From positions 248,001-312,000 of the forward strand of contig JAMLHL010000002.1 of assembly GCA_023957125.1 (NCBI GenBank): 64,000 nt of DNA. The letters are read 5' to 3'. Of this stretch, positions 50,932-59,145 are shown one piece after another. Within the stretch, counting starts at the first letter, position 1; each line of letters begins with the position of its first letter. Made by a program: the position numbers and the translations under genes. The notes beneath the pieces are model-generated. The model made no database searches. It saw only the letters and a program-made list of their open reading frames with translations, and was not told the origin of the DNA. This stretch comes from Chitinophagaceae bacterium. GTDB lineage: Bacteria; Bacteroidota; Bacteroidia; Chitinophagales; Chitinophagaceae.

Positions 50932-52206
50932 TCACGGAGTTGGCCGACCTGTTTTTATCAGGTTGGTTTCCACTATATTGTTTGTTTCATTTTTGTCTAT
51001 GCCATAACGAATAATATCAGCTCCTCCTCCCGTATAGATACCATTCATAAAGACACAATCCGCAATGGGCGATTCTACCAAAATCAAAGCGTCGCCATCT
51101 CCTATAAAATTCATAGCTAAGATATTGTTGATCATGCCCGGCAATGAAGGTTTACCATAGCCTTTACCTCCTATCAGCATGTTATTGTATCTTGTTTTGG
51201 CAATTACATCATTTATATAAACATGATGGATACCTGCACTATCCGTTGCCCTTATAGCAACGGCGCGGGTATTGGATTGGCAGTTGATATTGGTAATAGT
51301 GATCTCTTCAATATCATCCTGCTGTCCATACCATTCCGAAGCGGTTACCATAGTGGAGTTCAGGTCTCCTATCTGGCGGATAGTATCTGAAGTGCCGAGA
51401 TTAGATAGCGCGATAAAATCATCTTCGGTATTTCCTGAAATATTATTGATCCGGAAGTATTTACATCCCTGTCTTAAATCAATCCCGTCCCGGTTGTGCA
51501 CCACCACTTTCCTGCCTTTCACGGTTTGTTCTTCCGGCAGATCAAATCTTACATCGGCAATAAAAGCGTTCAGGGTTCTTTCAAAACTCACTGCCCAGGC
51601 ATGCGATTTTTCAATAGTAACATTCCGCAGTGTAAATCCATCTACATAGCCCATAAGGATCATGATATTGCGCCAGTCACCGGTTTGCTTTCTGCCGGGT
51701 TTTCCGGCATCACTTCCATAGCTTACCCTCCCTGGCCGGGGCGTCAACACCAGGGTTCTGTGCCCATCCCCTGTGGCCCTGGGATTATCCGCTCCTCTTA
51801 AAACCACCTCCCCTATTCCGATGATGCTGATATTTTTATTCCACGACACGCCGTTGACGCCAATCCCTACATTATCACTGCGAAACATATTATCCCTGCT
51901 GCTGTCGGATAACTGCAGGATACAGTTGTCGAGAATAACCGTCATATCGCCGGGCAATAGAATGGCGCTGTCTATTATCCATTGGTTGGTACCGTTCGAA
52001 TTCACCTGGGGGATCACTATTTTATGCGTGGTGTTTTTAGCCGCTTGGATCGCTGCCCGGATCCGCTCGGTATCAGTGCCGGTAAAATCATTGGGGTTGA
52101 TGATGGTTGCAGCGGACGCCTTATCCCGGCCGGTACCGGTTTGAGCTATGACCGAACTGTTCGAATGCAATAAAAAAAAAGATAGGAATACGATAACGAA
52201 CTTCAT
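50932..52206 (-). CDS. exported parallel beta-helix protein (pectate-lyase-like), copy 3
   Basis: 424 residues with a signal peptide (IVFLSFFLLHSNSSVIAQ). It repeats all blocks of copy 1 (34211-35473): INPNDFTGTDTERIRAAI, KIVIPQVNSNG, QLSDSSRDNMFRSDNVGIG, YGSDAGK, NRDGIDLRQGCKYFRINN, ISGNTEDDFIALSNLG and AMNFIGDGDALILVESPIADC. A longer linker follows the signal peptide. It lies about 15 kb from the susCD-linked copies, next to the sulfatase (69-base gap). The triplication suggests either gene dosage or three related glycan linkages. Confidence 0.85.
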   Translation of the reverse strand: MKFVIVFLSFFLLHSNSSVIAQTGTGRDKASAATIINPNDFTGTDTERIRAAIQAAKNTTHKIVIPQVNSNGTNQWIIDSAILLPGDMTVILDNCILQLSDSSRDNMFRSDNVGIGVNGVSWNKNISIIGIGEVVLRGADNPRATGDGHRTLVLTPRPGRVSYGSDAGKPGRKQTGDWRNIMILMGYVDGFTLRNVTIEKSHAWAVSFERTLNAFIADVRFDLPEEQTVKGRKVVVHNRDGIDLRQGCKYFRINNISGNTEDDFIALSNLGTSDTIRQIGDLNSTMVTASEWYGQQDDIEEITITNINCQSNTRAVAIRATDSAGIHHVYINDVIAKTRYNNMLIGGKGYGKPSLPGMINNILAMNFIGDGDALILVESPIADCVFMNGIYTGGGADIIRYGIDKNETNNIVETNLIKTGRPTP

Positions 52207-52304
52207 ATATGTTTTAAATTAACGGTAAAACTAAGGATTCATCCTGCTTTTACCCTATCCGTTTCTTTTTCCGCTCGATCTGTTTTTTAAAGTGCTGCTG
52301 CCTG

Positions 52305-52337
52305 AATCTCAAATCTCAAATTTTAAATCTTAAATCC
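52305..52337. repeat. ATTTGAGATTTG family repeat overlapping the maf 3' end
   Basis: Tandem AATCTCAAATCTCAAATTTT units. On the minus strand they encode the last residues (FKI) of maf and its TAA stop. Confidence 0.75.
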
Positions 52338-52910
52338 CATTTCTCCCAATTCCCTCACTACCCGGCTGACCGGTAAGCCCATAACATTGTAAAAATCTCC
52401 ATTGATATATTCAATGCCCACTACCCCTATCCATTCCTGGATAGCGTAAGCGCCGGCCTTATCGTAAGGTTTGTAACGGTTCACATAAAACTCAATTCGT
52501 TCCCGGCTTAATTTGTAAAAACCTACCTCCGTGGTATTGGCAAAAATCTTTTCCCCGTTTCCATTCAAAATCGCCACCCCGGTAATTACCTCGTGCTTTT
52601 TCCCGGATAGCAGGTGAAGCATTTTTATCGCTTCTTCCCGGTCGCCCGGTTTCCCAAGAATTTTTCCTTCACATACCACGATGGTGTCAGCTCCCAATAC
52701 AGGAAATTCTTGTTTATAGCGCTTGTATTCTTCTCCGTTCCTCACCGCCAACGCTTTTTGCTTCGCAATATACATTGCCGTCTGCGTGGGCGTTAAATCT
52801 TCGGGAGAGGTTTCCTCAATGGCCGATACCATTACGTCAAAATCTATTTCCGCCCATTCAAGCAACTGCTTTCTCCGGGGAGAAGACGAAGCCAGCACAA
52901 TTTTGTTCAT
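52323..52910 (-). CDS. maf: Maf family nucleoside triphosphate pyrophosphatase
   Basis: 195 residues. The Maf signature is LASSSPRRKQLLEWA at the N-terminus, followed by GADTIVVCEG and the C-terminal KAGAYAIQEWIG. These enzymes hydrolyse non-canonical or canonical NTPs (dTTP, UTP, m7GTP depending on subfamily) and influence septum formation. The start overlaps the stop of the UbiA gene by four bases (ATGA), so the two are coupled. Its C-terminus (GFKI) and stop are read from a dispersed repeat. Confidence 0.95.
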   Translation of the reverse strand: MNKIVLASSSPRRKQLLEWAEIDFDVMVSAIEETSPEDLTPTQTAMYIAKQKALAVRNGEEYKRYKQEFPVLGADTIVVCEGKILGKPGDREEAIKMLHLLSGKKHEVITGVAILNGNGEKIFANTTEVGFYKLSRERIEFYVNRYKPYDKAGAYAIQEWIGVVGIEYINGDFYNVMGLPVSRVVRELGEMGFKI

Positions 52911-53869
52911 GAAGGATAAAGTTTAAAAAAGATCATGGACAGGATGCCGGTAAGCATCACCAGTTTAACCGCACGGCTCAGATACCCGTAATCGGCCGCC
53001 GTCACCGCTTTATATAATTTTCGGGCAATCCATAATAAAGGCAGAATGACCAGGGCCATGGAATACAGGATGCTCCACCCCCAGCCGAGGTACATCGCGT
53101 AGAATTGAATCACCAGCACTGCGCCCGTGAGCACCATCAGCCACACGCCGGCAAACATCTTGGTTACCGGTACGCCCCAAACGATGGGCATGGTTTTACA
53201 ACCATACCTGGCATCGCCCTCCATATCTTCCAGGTCTTTAATCACTTCCCGGATCAATGAAATAATAAAAGCGAATCCTCCATATAAAAATGCCAGTCGC
53301 ATGATCCTCCGGTGTACCTGCCCCGCCAATACAAGAGGCGTCTCCCCTACCGGAACAATGTTCTTCGGAAAATAATCCACCATAAAAAACACCACCAGCA
53401 CCACCCAGGCAGTAAGCGCGGAAATAATAATATTGCCGATAAGAATTTTCTTCTTGAAAGTGGTGGAATAAACCCAAAGCAACAATACACAAATAACATT
53501 GGAAAAACCGATCAACCAGTTTTGGGTTACAAATGAAATATAAAAACCTGTAACCACCCCGGTTGTGGAAAACAGCCAATGCCAGATGATCGCCCATCGC
53601 CTGTGAATATGTTTTTCCACCACGATCCGTTCAGGTTTGTTCACCTGGTCAATATTCAAATCAAAATAATCATTGATAACATACCCGCCGGCCGCAATAC
53701 TGACCGAGGAAAATACCAACAGCAGGAACAGGTTAAATTCTACTGCCGGAAAAATACCCGGGTGCAGAGCGGGATAAAGGATGCAGAAATAAAAAAGGAA
53801 CTGGGTTGCCGCAATGAAGATCAGGTTGGGATACCTGACCAGTCTTAAAAATGCGCCTGCCAGTTTCAT
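52907..53869 (-). CDS. UbiA family prenyltransferase
   Basis: 320 residues from ATG 53869 with about eight membrane helices. The two prenyl-diphosphate/Mg2+ motifs of UbiA enzymes are present: NDYFDLNIDQVNKPER and DLEDMEGDARYGCKTMP. Annotated relatives are often called geranylgeranylglycerol-phosphate geranylgeranyltransferases; the acceptor here cannot be told (quinone ring, phospholipid precursor or other). maf overlaps its stop by four bases. The longer frame to 53893 lacks support. Confidence 0.9.
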   Translation of the reverse strand: MKLAGAFLRLVRYPNLIFIAATQFLFYFCILYPALHPGIFPAVEFNLFLLLVFSSVSIAAGGYVINDYFDLNIDQVNKPERIVVEKHIHRRWAIIWHWLFSTTGVVTGFYISFVTQNWLIGFSNVICVLLLWVYSTTFKKKILIGNIIISALTAWVVLVVFFMVDYFPKNIVPVGETPLVLAGQVHRRIMRLAFLYGGFAFIISLIREVIKDLEDMEGDARYGCKTMPIVWGVPVTKMFAGVWLMVLTGAVLVIQFYAMYLGWGWSILYSMALVILPLLWIARKLYKAVTAADYGYLSRAVKLVMLTGILSMIFFKLYPS

Positions 53870-53894
53870 GCCGTGAAGATAAACGCGACTCAAT

Positions 53895-53914
53895 GAAATT
53901 TCAAATTTGAAATT
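53895..53914. repeat. short GAAATTTCAAATTTGAAATT repeat
   Basis: A 20-base unit of the ATTTGAAATTTG family, partly self-complementary (AAATTTCAAATTTGAAATT), in the gap between the DUF2520 and UbiA genes. Confidence 0.6.
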
Positions 53915-53920
53915 GCCGGG

Positions 53921-54703
53921 CTATGTATTTTTATCAACCGGCTCATAATAACCGGCTATACCGGCGGAAAATTCCCGGTATATTTCATCAAGTGCGGGGT
54001 AAGACGCTAATACCGATCTGTGTTTTGCCATCGTCTCCTCATCTCTGCGAATGGCAGGACCGGTTTGCATCAAAGCAGCAGGCTGTTGTTCCAGTCTTTT
54101 TACGGTTTCCTGCAAAAGCGGGAGTAATAATGAAAAATCAAGTTTTTCCGAAACACAAAACTCCTGGGTGAGCGTATAAAGAAAATTGGTAAAATTATTC
54201 GCCACAACGGCCGCGGTATGTAATTTCAACCTCATTGCATCATCAGCAAACTGTACACGGCTGGAAAGAGAAGCTGAAAACGATTGGATAACGGACAATG
54301 TTCCGGGTGAATCGGCGTCAATTAAAAACGGGATCCCGGTACTAACGGGATAGCCGCTTTTTAGACTTTGTAAAGGGTATAATACGCCATAGTGCTCCGC
54401 CACTCCCTGCAACACCTGTTGGCTCACCGCCCCCGCGGTATGCACCACCACCCCCTCCCTGACCGGTGGCAACCAGTTGGATATCGTATGGAGCGCCTGG
54501 TCTGCAACGGCAATAATATATATATCAGCGCTCCGGCTGATATCAGAAAAACTACTTATTGCCCGACTGTTAAGCAGGGACGCCAGGTTTTGGGCGTGCA
54601 CAGCATTCCGGCCGGCTACCTCTATAATACGATGTCCGCACCGGCTGATCTTACGTCCCAACACGTCAGCCACGTTGCCGGTACCTATAATTACCACTTC
54701 CAT
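53921..54703 (-). CDS. Rossmann-fold/DUF2520 family oxidoreductase-like protein
   Basis: 260 residues. The N-terminal MEVVIIGTGNVADVLGRKI is an NAD(P)-binding GxGxxA-type loop, and YIIAVADQALHTI closes the domain. The C-terminal DUF2520 part carries LYPLQSLKSGYPV and KLHTAAVVANNFTNFLYTLTQEFC, similar to ProC/F420-dependent oxidoreductases. Function of the family is unclear. Same strand as UbiA and maf, spacing about 51 bases with a short repeat between. Bases 54704-54986 upstream, toward the divergent topA, hold no gene. Confidence 0.88.
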   Translation of the reverse strand: MEVVIIGTGNVADVLGRKISRCGHRIIEVAGRNAVHAQNLASLLNSRAISSFSDISRSADIYIIAVADQALHTISNWLPPVREGVVVHTAGAVSQQVLQGVAEHYGVLYPLQSLKSGYPVSTGIPFLIDADSPGTLSVIQSFSASLSSRVQFADDAMRLKLHTAAVVANNFTNFLYTLTQEFCVSEKLDFSLLLPLLQETVKRLEQQPAALMQTGPAIRRDEETMAKHRSVLASYPALDEIYREFSAGIAGYYEPVDKNT

Positions 54704-54986
54704 GATCGCAAATTAGCGGAAAAGAAATTTTGTTTTGAATCTCCATGAAAGTACCGGTTTTTTTGTTTTTTAATGGTTTCCTTTAATATTGCATCTCCTA
54801 AACAAGGGAAAATCCAACAGGAGATTTTTTCCATTTAGGTTATTTATTATTGAGGAATAGCTGATAATCAGGTGATTGAGGATCAACATCTTGATTTTTG
54901 GTAACTAAAGTTTACATTGTAGTCCCTTATTCTCTTTATATGGGCGGGGTACAATTTTCTTTCGGTCGTTAAGTTTAAAGAATATT

Positions 54987-57335
54987 ATGGCAAAGAGTTT
55001 AAAGAATTTATTAATAGTGGAATCACCCGCAAAAGCGAAGACGATAGAAAAAATCCTTGGTGGGGATTTTGAGGTCAAAAGTTGTTACGGGCACATCCGT
55101 GACCTGGAAAAAAATGATATGGGGATTGATATTAACAATCATTTTGCACCGCGGTATATTGTTCCCGAAGAAAAAGAAAAAGTGGTGAAAGAATTAAAAA
55201 GCCTGGCAAAGAAAAGTGGGGAAGTATGGCTGGCGACGGATGAAGACCGCGAAGGAGAAGCCATTAGCTGGCATTTGTGCGAGGTGCTTGGATTAAATCC
55301 TGCGGACACCAAGCGGATCGTTTTTCACGAAATCACCAAACCCGCCATCCGGGCAGCAGTAGAGCAGCCCCGTACGCTGGATATGAACCTGGTGAACGCG
55401 CAGCAGGCAAGGCGTATCCTCGACAGGATCGTGGGTTTTGAATTATCTCCCGTCTTGTGGCGCAAAATGAGCATGCGCAACAACCTGAGCGCCGGCAGGG
55501 TGCAGAGCGTGGCGGTTCGTTTGATCGCCGAAAGAGAGCGGGAGATCAATGCTTTTAAAAGCATCGGCACTTTTAAAGTAGAGGCTTTATTTGCGGCAAA
55601 AGATATCAGCGGCAAACCCGTAAATTTTAAAGCGGAGGGCAGCCGTTATCCGGCGGCGCAGGATGCTGAAAACTTCCTGCAATCCTGTATTGGCGCCATA
55701 TATTCCGTTAAGGATATCCAGGTGAAGCCGGGCAGAAAATCACCGGCAGCGCCTTTTACCACTTCCACCCTGCAGCAGGAAGCCTCCCGGAAAATGGGTT
55801 ATTCGGTAAGCCGTACCATGATGCTGGCGCAAAAGCTTTATGAAAACGGGCATATAACCTATATGCGTACCGATAGCGTGAATCTCAGCGAAGTAGCGGT
55901 AAAAGACATCTCGGAGAAGATCAGCGTCCAATACGGGAAGGAATACCTGCAGAACCGTAAATTCAAAAACAAAAACGAATCCGCCCAGGAAGCGCATGAA
56001 GCCATCCGCCCCACGTCAATGGATACCCTGCAGGTGGAAGATACCGATTGTCGCAAGCTGTACGAGCTGATATGGAAACGAACCATTGCCAGCCAGATGG
56101 CCGATGCGGAACTGGAAAAAACCACGGCTAAGATCGGTATTTCCACCAATAAGGAGGAGCTTACCGCACACGGGGAAGTGCTGAAGTTTGAAGGATTTTT
56201 AAAGGTGTACCGGGAAGACCGGGACGAAGAAGATATAGAAGAGGAAGCCGCGGAAGGCGTATTGCCGCCATTGGCCGTAGGACAGCAGCCGGAATTTAAA
56301 GAGATGAAGGCGGTGGAGCGGTTTTCAAGACCGGCGCCCCGCTTTACGGAAGCCTCCCTGGTAAAGAAATTAGAAGAATTGGGCATCGGACGACCTTCCA
56401 CCTATGCGCCCACGATCTCTACCATCCTGAAACGGGGGTATGTAGAAAAAAGGGACAAAGAAGGCGTAAAGAGAGATTTCCGGATCCTGGTTTTGAAGAG
56501 CGATAAAATCACAAAACTCACGGAACAGGAAACCACGGGAGCCGAAAAATCCAAGCTTTTCCCGACTGATCTCGGGCTGGTGGTAACGGATTTCCTGAAG
56601 CAATATTTTGAAAATATAATGGACTACGGCTTTACAGCCAGGATAGAGGGAGAATTTGACGAAGTGGCGCAGGGAAAAATGAAATGGAATAAAATGTTGG
56701 AAGATTTTTACACTCCTTTTAAGCAGGAGGTAAACAAAACCATTGAAACCGCTGAGCGCATAAAAGGTGAAAGAGAACTGGGCGTGGACTCCAGCACGGG
56801 AAAACCCGTTGTTGCGCGTATGGGAAGGTACGGCCCCATGGTGCAGATCGGCAGTACAGAGGATGAGGAAAAGCCCCGGTTTGCCAAACTGAAAGCCACC
56901 CAAAGCATTGAAACCATTTCCCTGGAAGAGGCGTTGGACCTTTTCAGGCTGCCCCGGAATTTAGGAAAATTTGAAGACGCCGATGTATCCGTCAGTATCG
57001 GGCGATTTGGTCCCTACCTGGCGCACGACAAAAAATTTTATTCCCTGCCAAAAGAATTTGATCCTTACCAGGTCACCCTCGATGAAGCTACGCCTATCAT
57101 AGTGGAGAAACGCAAAGCCAAGGAAGAGAGAACTATTAAAATTTTTGAAAAGGAAAAAATACAGGTGCTCCGCGGACCTTACGGACCTTACCTGAAGCAG
57201 GGATTACGAAATTATAAGCTGAGCAAGGAGCAACAGGAAAGGGCGGCCGATCTTACACCGGAGGAAGCGCTTAAGACCATAGAGGAGCTGAAAGCCAATC
57301 CTCCCCGAAAAACAGCAAGAAAGAAAAAAGCCTGA
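54987..57335 (+). CDS. topA: DNA topoisomerase I
   Basis: 782 residues, a type IA topoisomerase that relaxes negative supercoils. TOPRIM domain: NLLIVESPAKAKTIEKILG and the acidic triad ATDEDREGEAISWH. Active-site Tyr292 is in HITYMRTDSVN. C-terminal repeats of the topoisomerase-C type follow (GRYGPMVQIG, GRFGPYLAHD, GPYGPYLKQG) and a basic tail (RKTARKKKA) replaces the zinc fingers of E. coli TopA. A possible terminator hairpin follows (57355-57380). Confidence 0.97.
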   Translation: MAKSLKNLLIVESPAKAKTIEKILGGDFEVKSCYGHIRDLEKNDMGIDINNHFAPRYIVPEEKEKVVKELKSLAKKSGEVWLATDEDREGEAISWHLCEVLGLNPADTKRIVFHEITKPAIRAAVEQPRTLDMNLVNAQQARRILDRIVGFELSPVLWRKMSMRNNLSAGRVQSVAVRLIAEREREINAFKSIGTFKVEALFAAKDISGKPVNFKAEGSRYPAAQDAENFLQSCIGAIYSVKDIQVKPGRKSPAAPFTTSTLQQEASRKMGYSVSRTMMLAQKLYENGHITYMRTDSVNLSEVAVKDISEKISVQYGKEYLQNRKFKNKNESAQEAHEAIRPTSMDTLQVEDTDCRKLYELIWKRTIASQMADAELEKTTAKIGISTNKEELTAHGEVLKFEGFLKVYREDRDEEDIEEEAAEGVLPPLAVGQQPEFKEMKAVERFSRPAPRFTEASLVKKLEELGIGRPSTYAPTISTILKRGYVEKRDKEGVKRDFRILVLKSDKITKLTEQETTGAEKSKLFPTDLGLVVTDFLKQYFENIMDYGFTARIEGEFDEVAQGKMKWNKMLEDFYTPFKQEVNKTIETAERIKGERELGVDSSTGKPVVARMGRYGPMVQIGSTEDEEKPRFAKLKATQSIETISLEEALDLFRLPRNLGKFEDADVSVSIGRFGPYLAHDKKFYSLPKEFDPYQVTLDEATPIIVEKRKAKEERTIKIFEKEKIQVLRGPYGPYLKQGLRNYKLSKEQQERAADLTPEEALKTIEELKANPPRKTARKKKA

Positions 57336-57354
57336 CAGGTAACGGCATGCTCAA

Positions 57355-57380
57355 AACCCGGCATATTTTCTATCCGGGTT
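57355..57380 (+). terminator. hairpin after topA
   Basis: Perfect 7-bp stem AACCCGG/CCGGGTT with a 12-base loop, 20 bases after the topA stop. No T-run follows directly, so it may be only a transcript-end stabiliser. Confidence 0.35.
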
Positions 57381-57438
57381 CTTCCCGCCGCCCATACTTT
57401 TTTCTTTTGATTCAGGTTTATGTGATTATTTTTGATGT

Positions 57439-58698
57439 ATGTCTAAAACGCTCCGGATTTTAGCAGCCAGTTTCCGGTTGGCCTGGCAGGAACTGACCAA
57501 CAATAAGCTCCGTACATTCCTTTCTCTGTTCGGCGTTACCATCGGCATCTTTTGTATCATTGGCGTACTAACCACGGTGGACAGCCTGGAGAGAAATATC
57601 AAGGAAGGAATTAACAGCCTGGGTTCGAACACCATTTATATAGATAAATGGGACTATTCCGCCGGGGCAAACGGCGATTATCCCTGGTGGAAATACCAAA
57701 AGCGTCCTTCTCCAAAATACGATGAAATGCGCCTGATACGGGCTAAAACGGATGTGATCGAACACATCGCTTTTACTTTACAAACCCAGCAACAAAATAT
57801 TATCTATGAAAAAGACATGATCCAAAACGCGGCTGTTTACGGCGTTACGGACGAATTCAACGCCATCCAGCCTTTTGATATCCAATATGGGCGCTATTTA
57901 ACGCTCTCCGATATGGAAAGAGGCGCCGATAATGGGGTGATGGGGTACGAAAACGCTGAAAAGTTATTTGGTTCGGCAGAACGGGCGCTCGGAAAAACCA
58001 TCACCCTGAAAAACAGGAGGGTTAATATCATCGGCGTTATTAAGAAGCAGGGGAAAAGCCTTCTGATCAGTGGCTGGAATTTCGACGACTGCCTGATCCT
58101 GCCCTACCGTTTCTTCAAAACCCTGTTTGAAGAACGCTATTCCGGACCCACTTTTATGGTACAGGGAATTCCGGGTATTACCACAGAAGCTCTGAAGGAT
58201 GAGCTGCGCGGAGCATTGAGGGCTATTCACCGTTTGAGCCCCGGAACGGAAGACGATTTTTCGCTCAATGCGGTCAGCGATTTCAGCGATGCCATCACCA
58301 AACTGTTTTCCAGCATCAAGTTGGGTGGCTGGCTCATCGGGCTGCTGAGCCTGGTGGTGGGTGGCTTCGGTATTGCTAATATCATGTTTGTAACCGTCAG
58401 GGAACGTACCCCCGTTATTGGTTTGAAAAAGGCCATCGGGGCCAAGAAAAGGACTATTTTATCCGAATTCCTTCTTGAATCGGCTTTCATCTGCATCATA
58501 GGAGGAGCCATCGGGCTTTTACTGATCTTCGCTATAGCCCAAATTGTAACAGGCGCCCTCAATTTCAAGGTTCATATCTCTTACGAGCTCCTCGCATTAG
58601 CCGTTGGGATCTGCATCACCATCGGGCTTTTAGCCGGGATTATCCCGGCTACCATTGCGGCCCGCATGGATCCCGTGGTTGCCATCCGGTCTAAATAA
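57439..58698 (+). CDS. ABC transporter permease (MacB/FtsX type)
   Basis: 419 residues. One N-terminal membrane helix (LRTFLSLFGVTIGIFCIIGVLTTV), a large periplasmic MacB_PCD domain (residues about 50-290), then three C-terminal helices of the FtsX domain (GLLSLVVGGFGIANIMFVTVRERTP...GLKKAIGAKKRTILSEFLLESAFICIIGGAIG). Such permeases pair with a LolD/MacB-like ATPase and move lipids, peptides or drugs mechanically; no ATPase gene is adjacent here. The substrate is unknown. Confidence 0.93.
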   Translation: MSKTLRILAASFRLAWQELTNNKLRTFLSLFGVTIGIFCIIGVLTTVDSLERNIKEGINSLGSNTIYIDKWDYSAGANGDYPWWKYQKRPSPKYDEMRLIRAKTDVIEHIAFTLQTQQQNIIYEKDMIQNAAVYGVTDEFNAIQPFDIQYGRYLTLSDMERGADNGVMGYENAEKLFGSAERALGKTITLKNRRVNIIGVIKKQGKSLLISGWNFDDCLILPYRFFKTLFEERYSGPTFMVQGIPGITTEALKDELRGALRAIHRLSPGTEDDFSLNAVSDFSDAITKLFSSIKLGGWLIGLLSLVVGGFGIANIMFVTVRERTPVIGLKKAIGAKKRTILSEFLLESAFICIIGGAIGLLLIFAIAQIVTGALNFKVHISYELLALAVGICITIGLLAGIIPATIAARMDPVVAIRSK

Positions 58699-58805
58699 AC
58701 CGGTGTTGCTGAAACAGATGACAGCTCCCTGAAGATATATAATATTATTCCTGTTTTTTCGTTAACAATCATAGAGACTATTTTAACTCACTTAAAGATT
58801 ATCCT

Positions 58806-59126
58806 ATGATAAAATTTTTATACATAGTCTTTCTGGGTGTAACGTCCTTTCTTCTTTTTATATTCTCAAAGGAGAAAGAAGAGATCGGCTTCAAAAACCA
58901 AACGTCCGGGACCGTAACGCTGGTAACCGATTCAACGGGTCAACATTTTCTGGGAATAATAACGGATCAGGGAGTTACGCTACACCCTTCCACCCTCACT
59001 GAAGATGTGGTGTTGACGGCAGGACAGAAAGTGTTGATCGGCTATAATGTTGATTCCCTGAAATATTCCTCCGAAAGCGGGGCATTGCCGGTTCACATAA
59101 AATCGGTCAATTACCTCACACCATAA
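58806..59126 (+). CDS. small membrane-anchored hypothetical protein
   Basis: 106 residues with one N-terminal membrane segment (FLYIVFLGVTSFLLFIF) and a short strand-rich domain (GTVTLVTDSTGQHFLGIITDQGVTLHPSTL, GQKVLIGYNVDSLKY). The pattern resembles a small beta-barrel domain. I do not recognise the family. Its stop lies 19 bases before tsaD, so the two may be co-transcribed. Confidence 0.7.
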   Translation: MIKFLYIVFLGVTSFLLFIFSKEKEEIGFKNQTSGTVTLVTDSTGQHFLGIITDQGVTLHPSTLTEDVVLTAGQKVLIGYNVDSLKYSSESGALPVHIKSVNYLTP

Positions 59127-59134
59127 ATTCTGCC

Positions 59135-59142
59135 TATTTTTG
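59135..59142 (+). promoter_or_regulatory. -7 box before tsaD (TATTTTTG)
   Basis: TATTTTTG matches TAnnTTTG and ends three bases before the ATG at 59146, so a transcript from it would be leaderless. Confidence 0.45.
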
Positions 59143-59145
59143 CCT

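Noticed and set aside
32930-52206. Integrative or mobile element carrying the catabolic island
   Set aside because: No integrase, transposase, relaxase or flanking tRNA/att direct repeats were seen at the edges; only short dispersed repeats.
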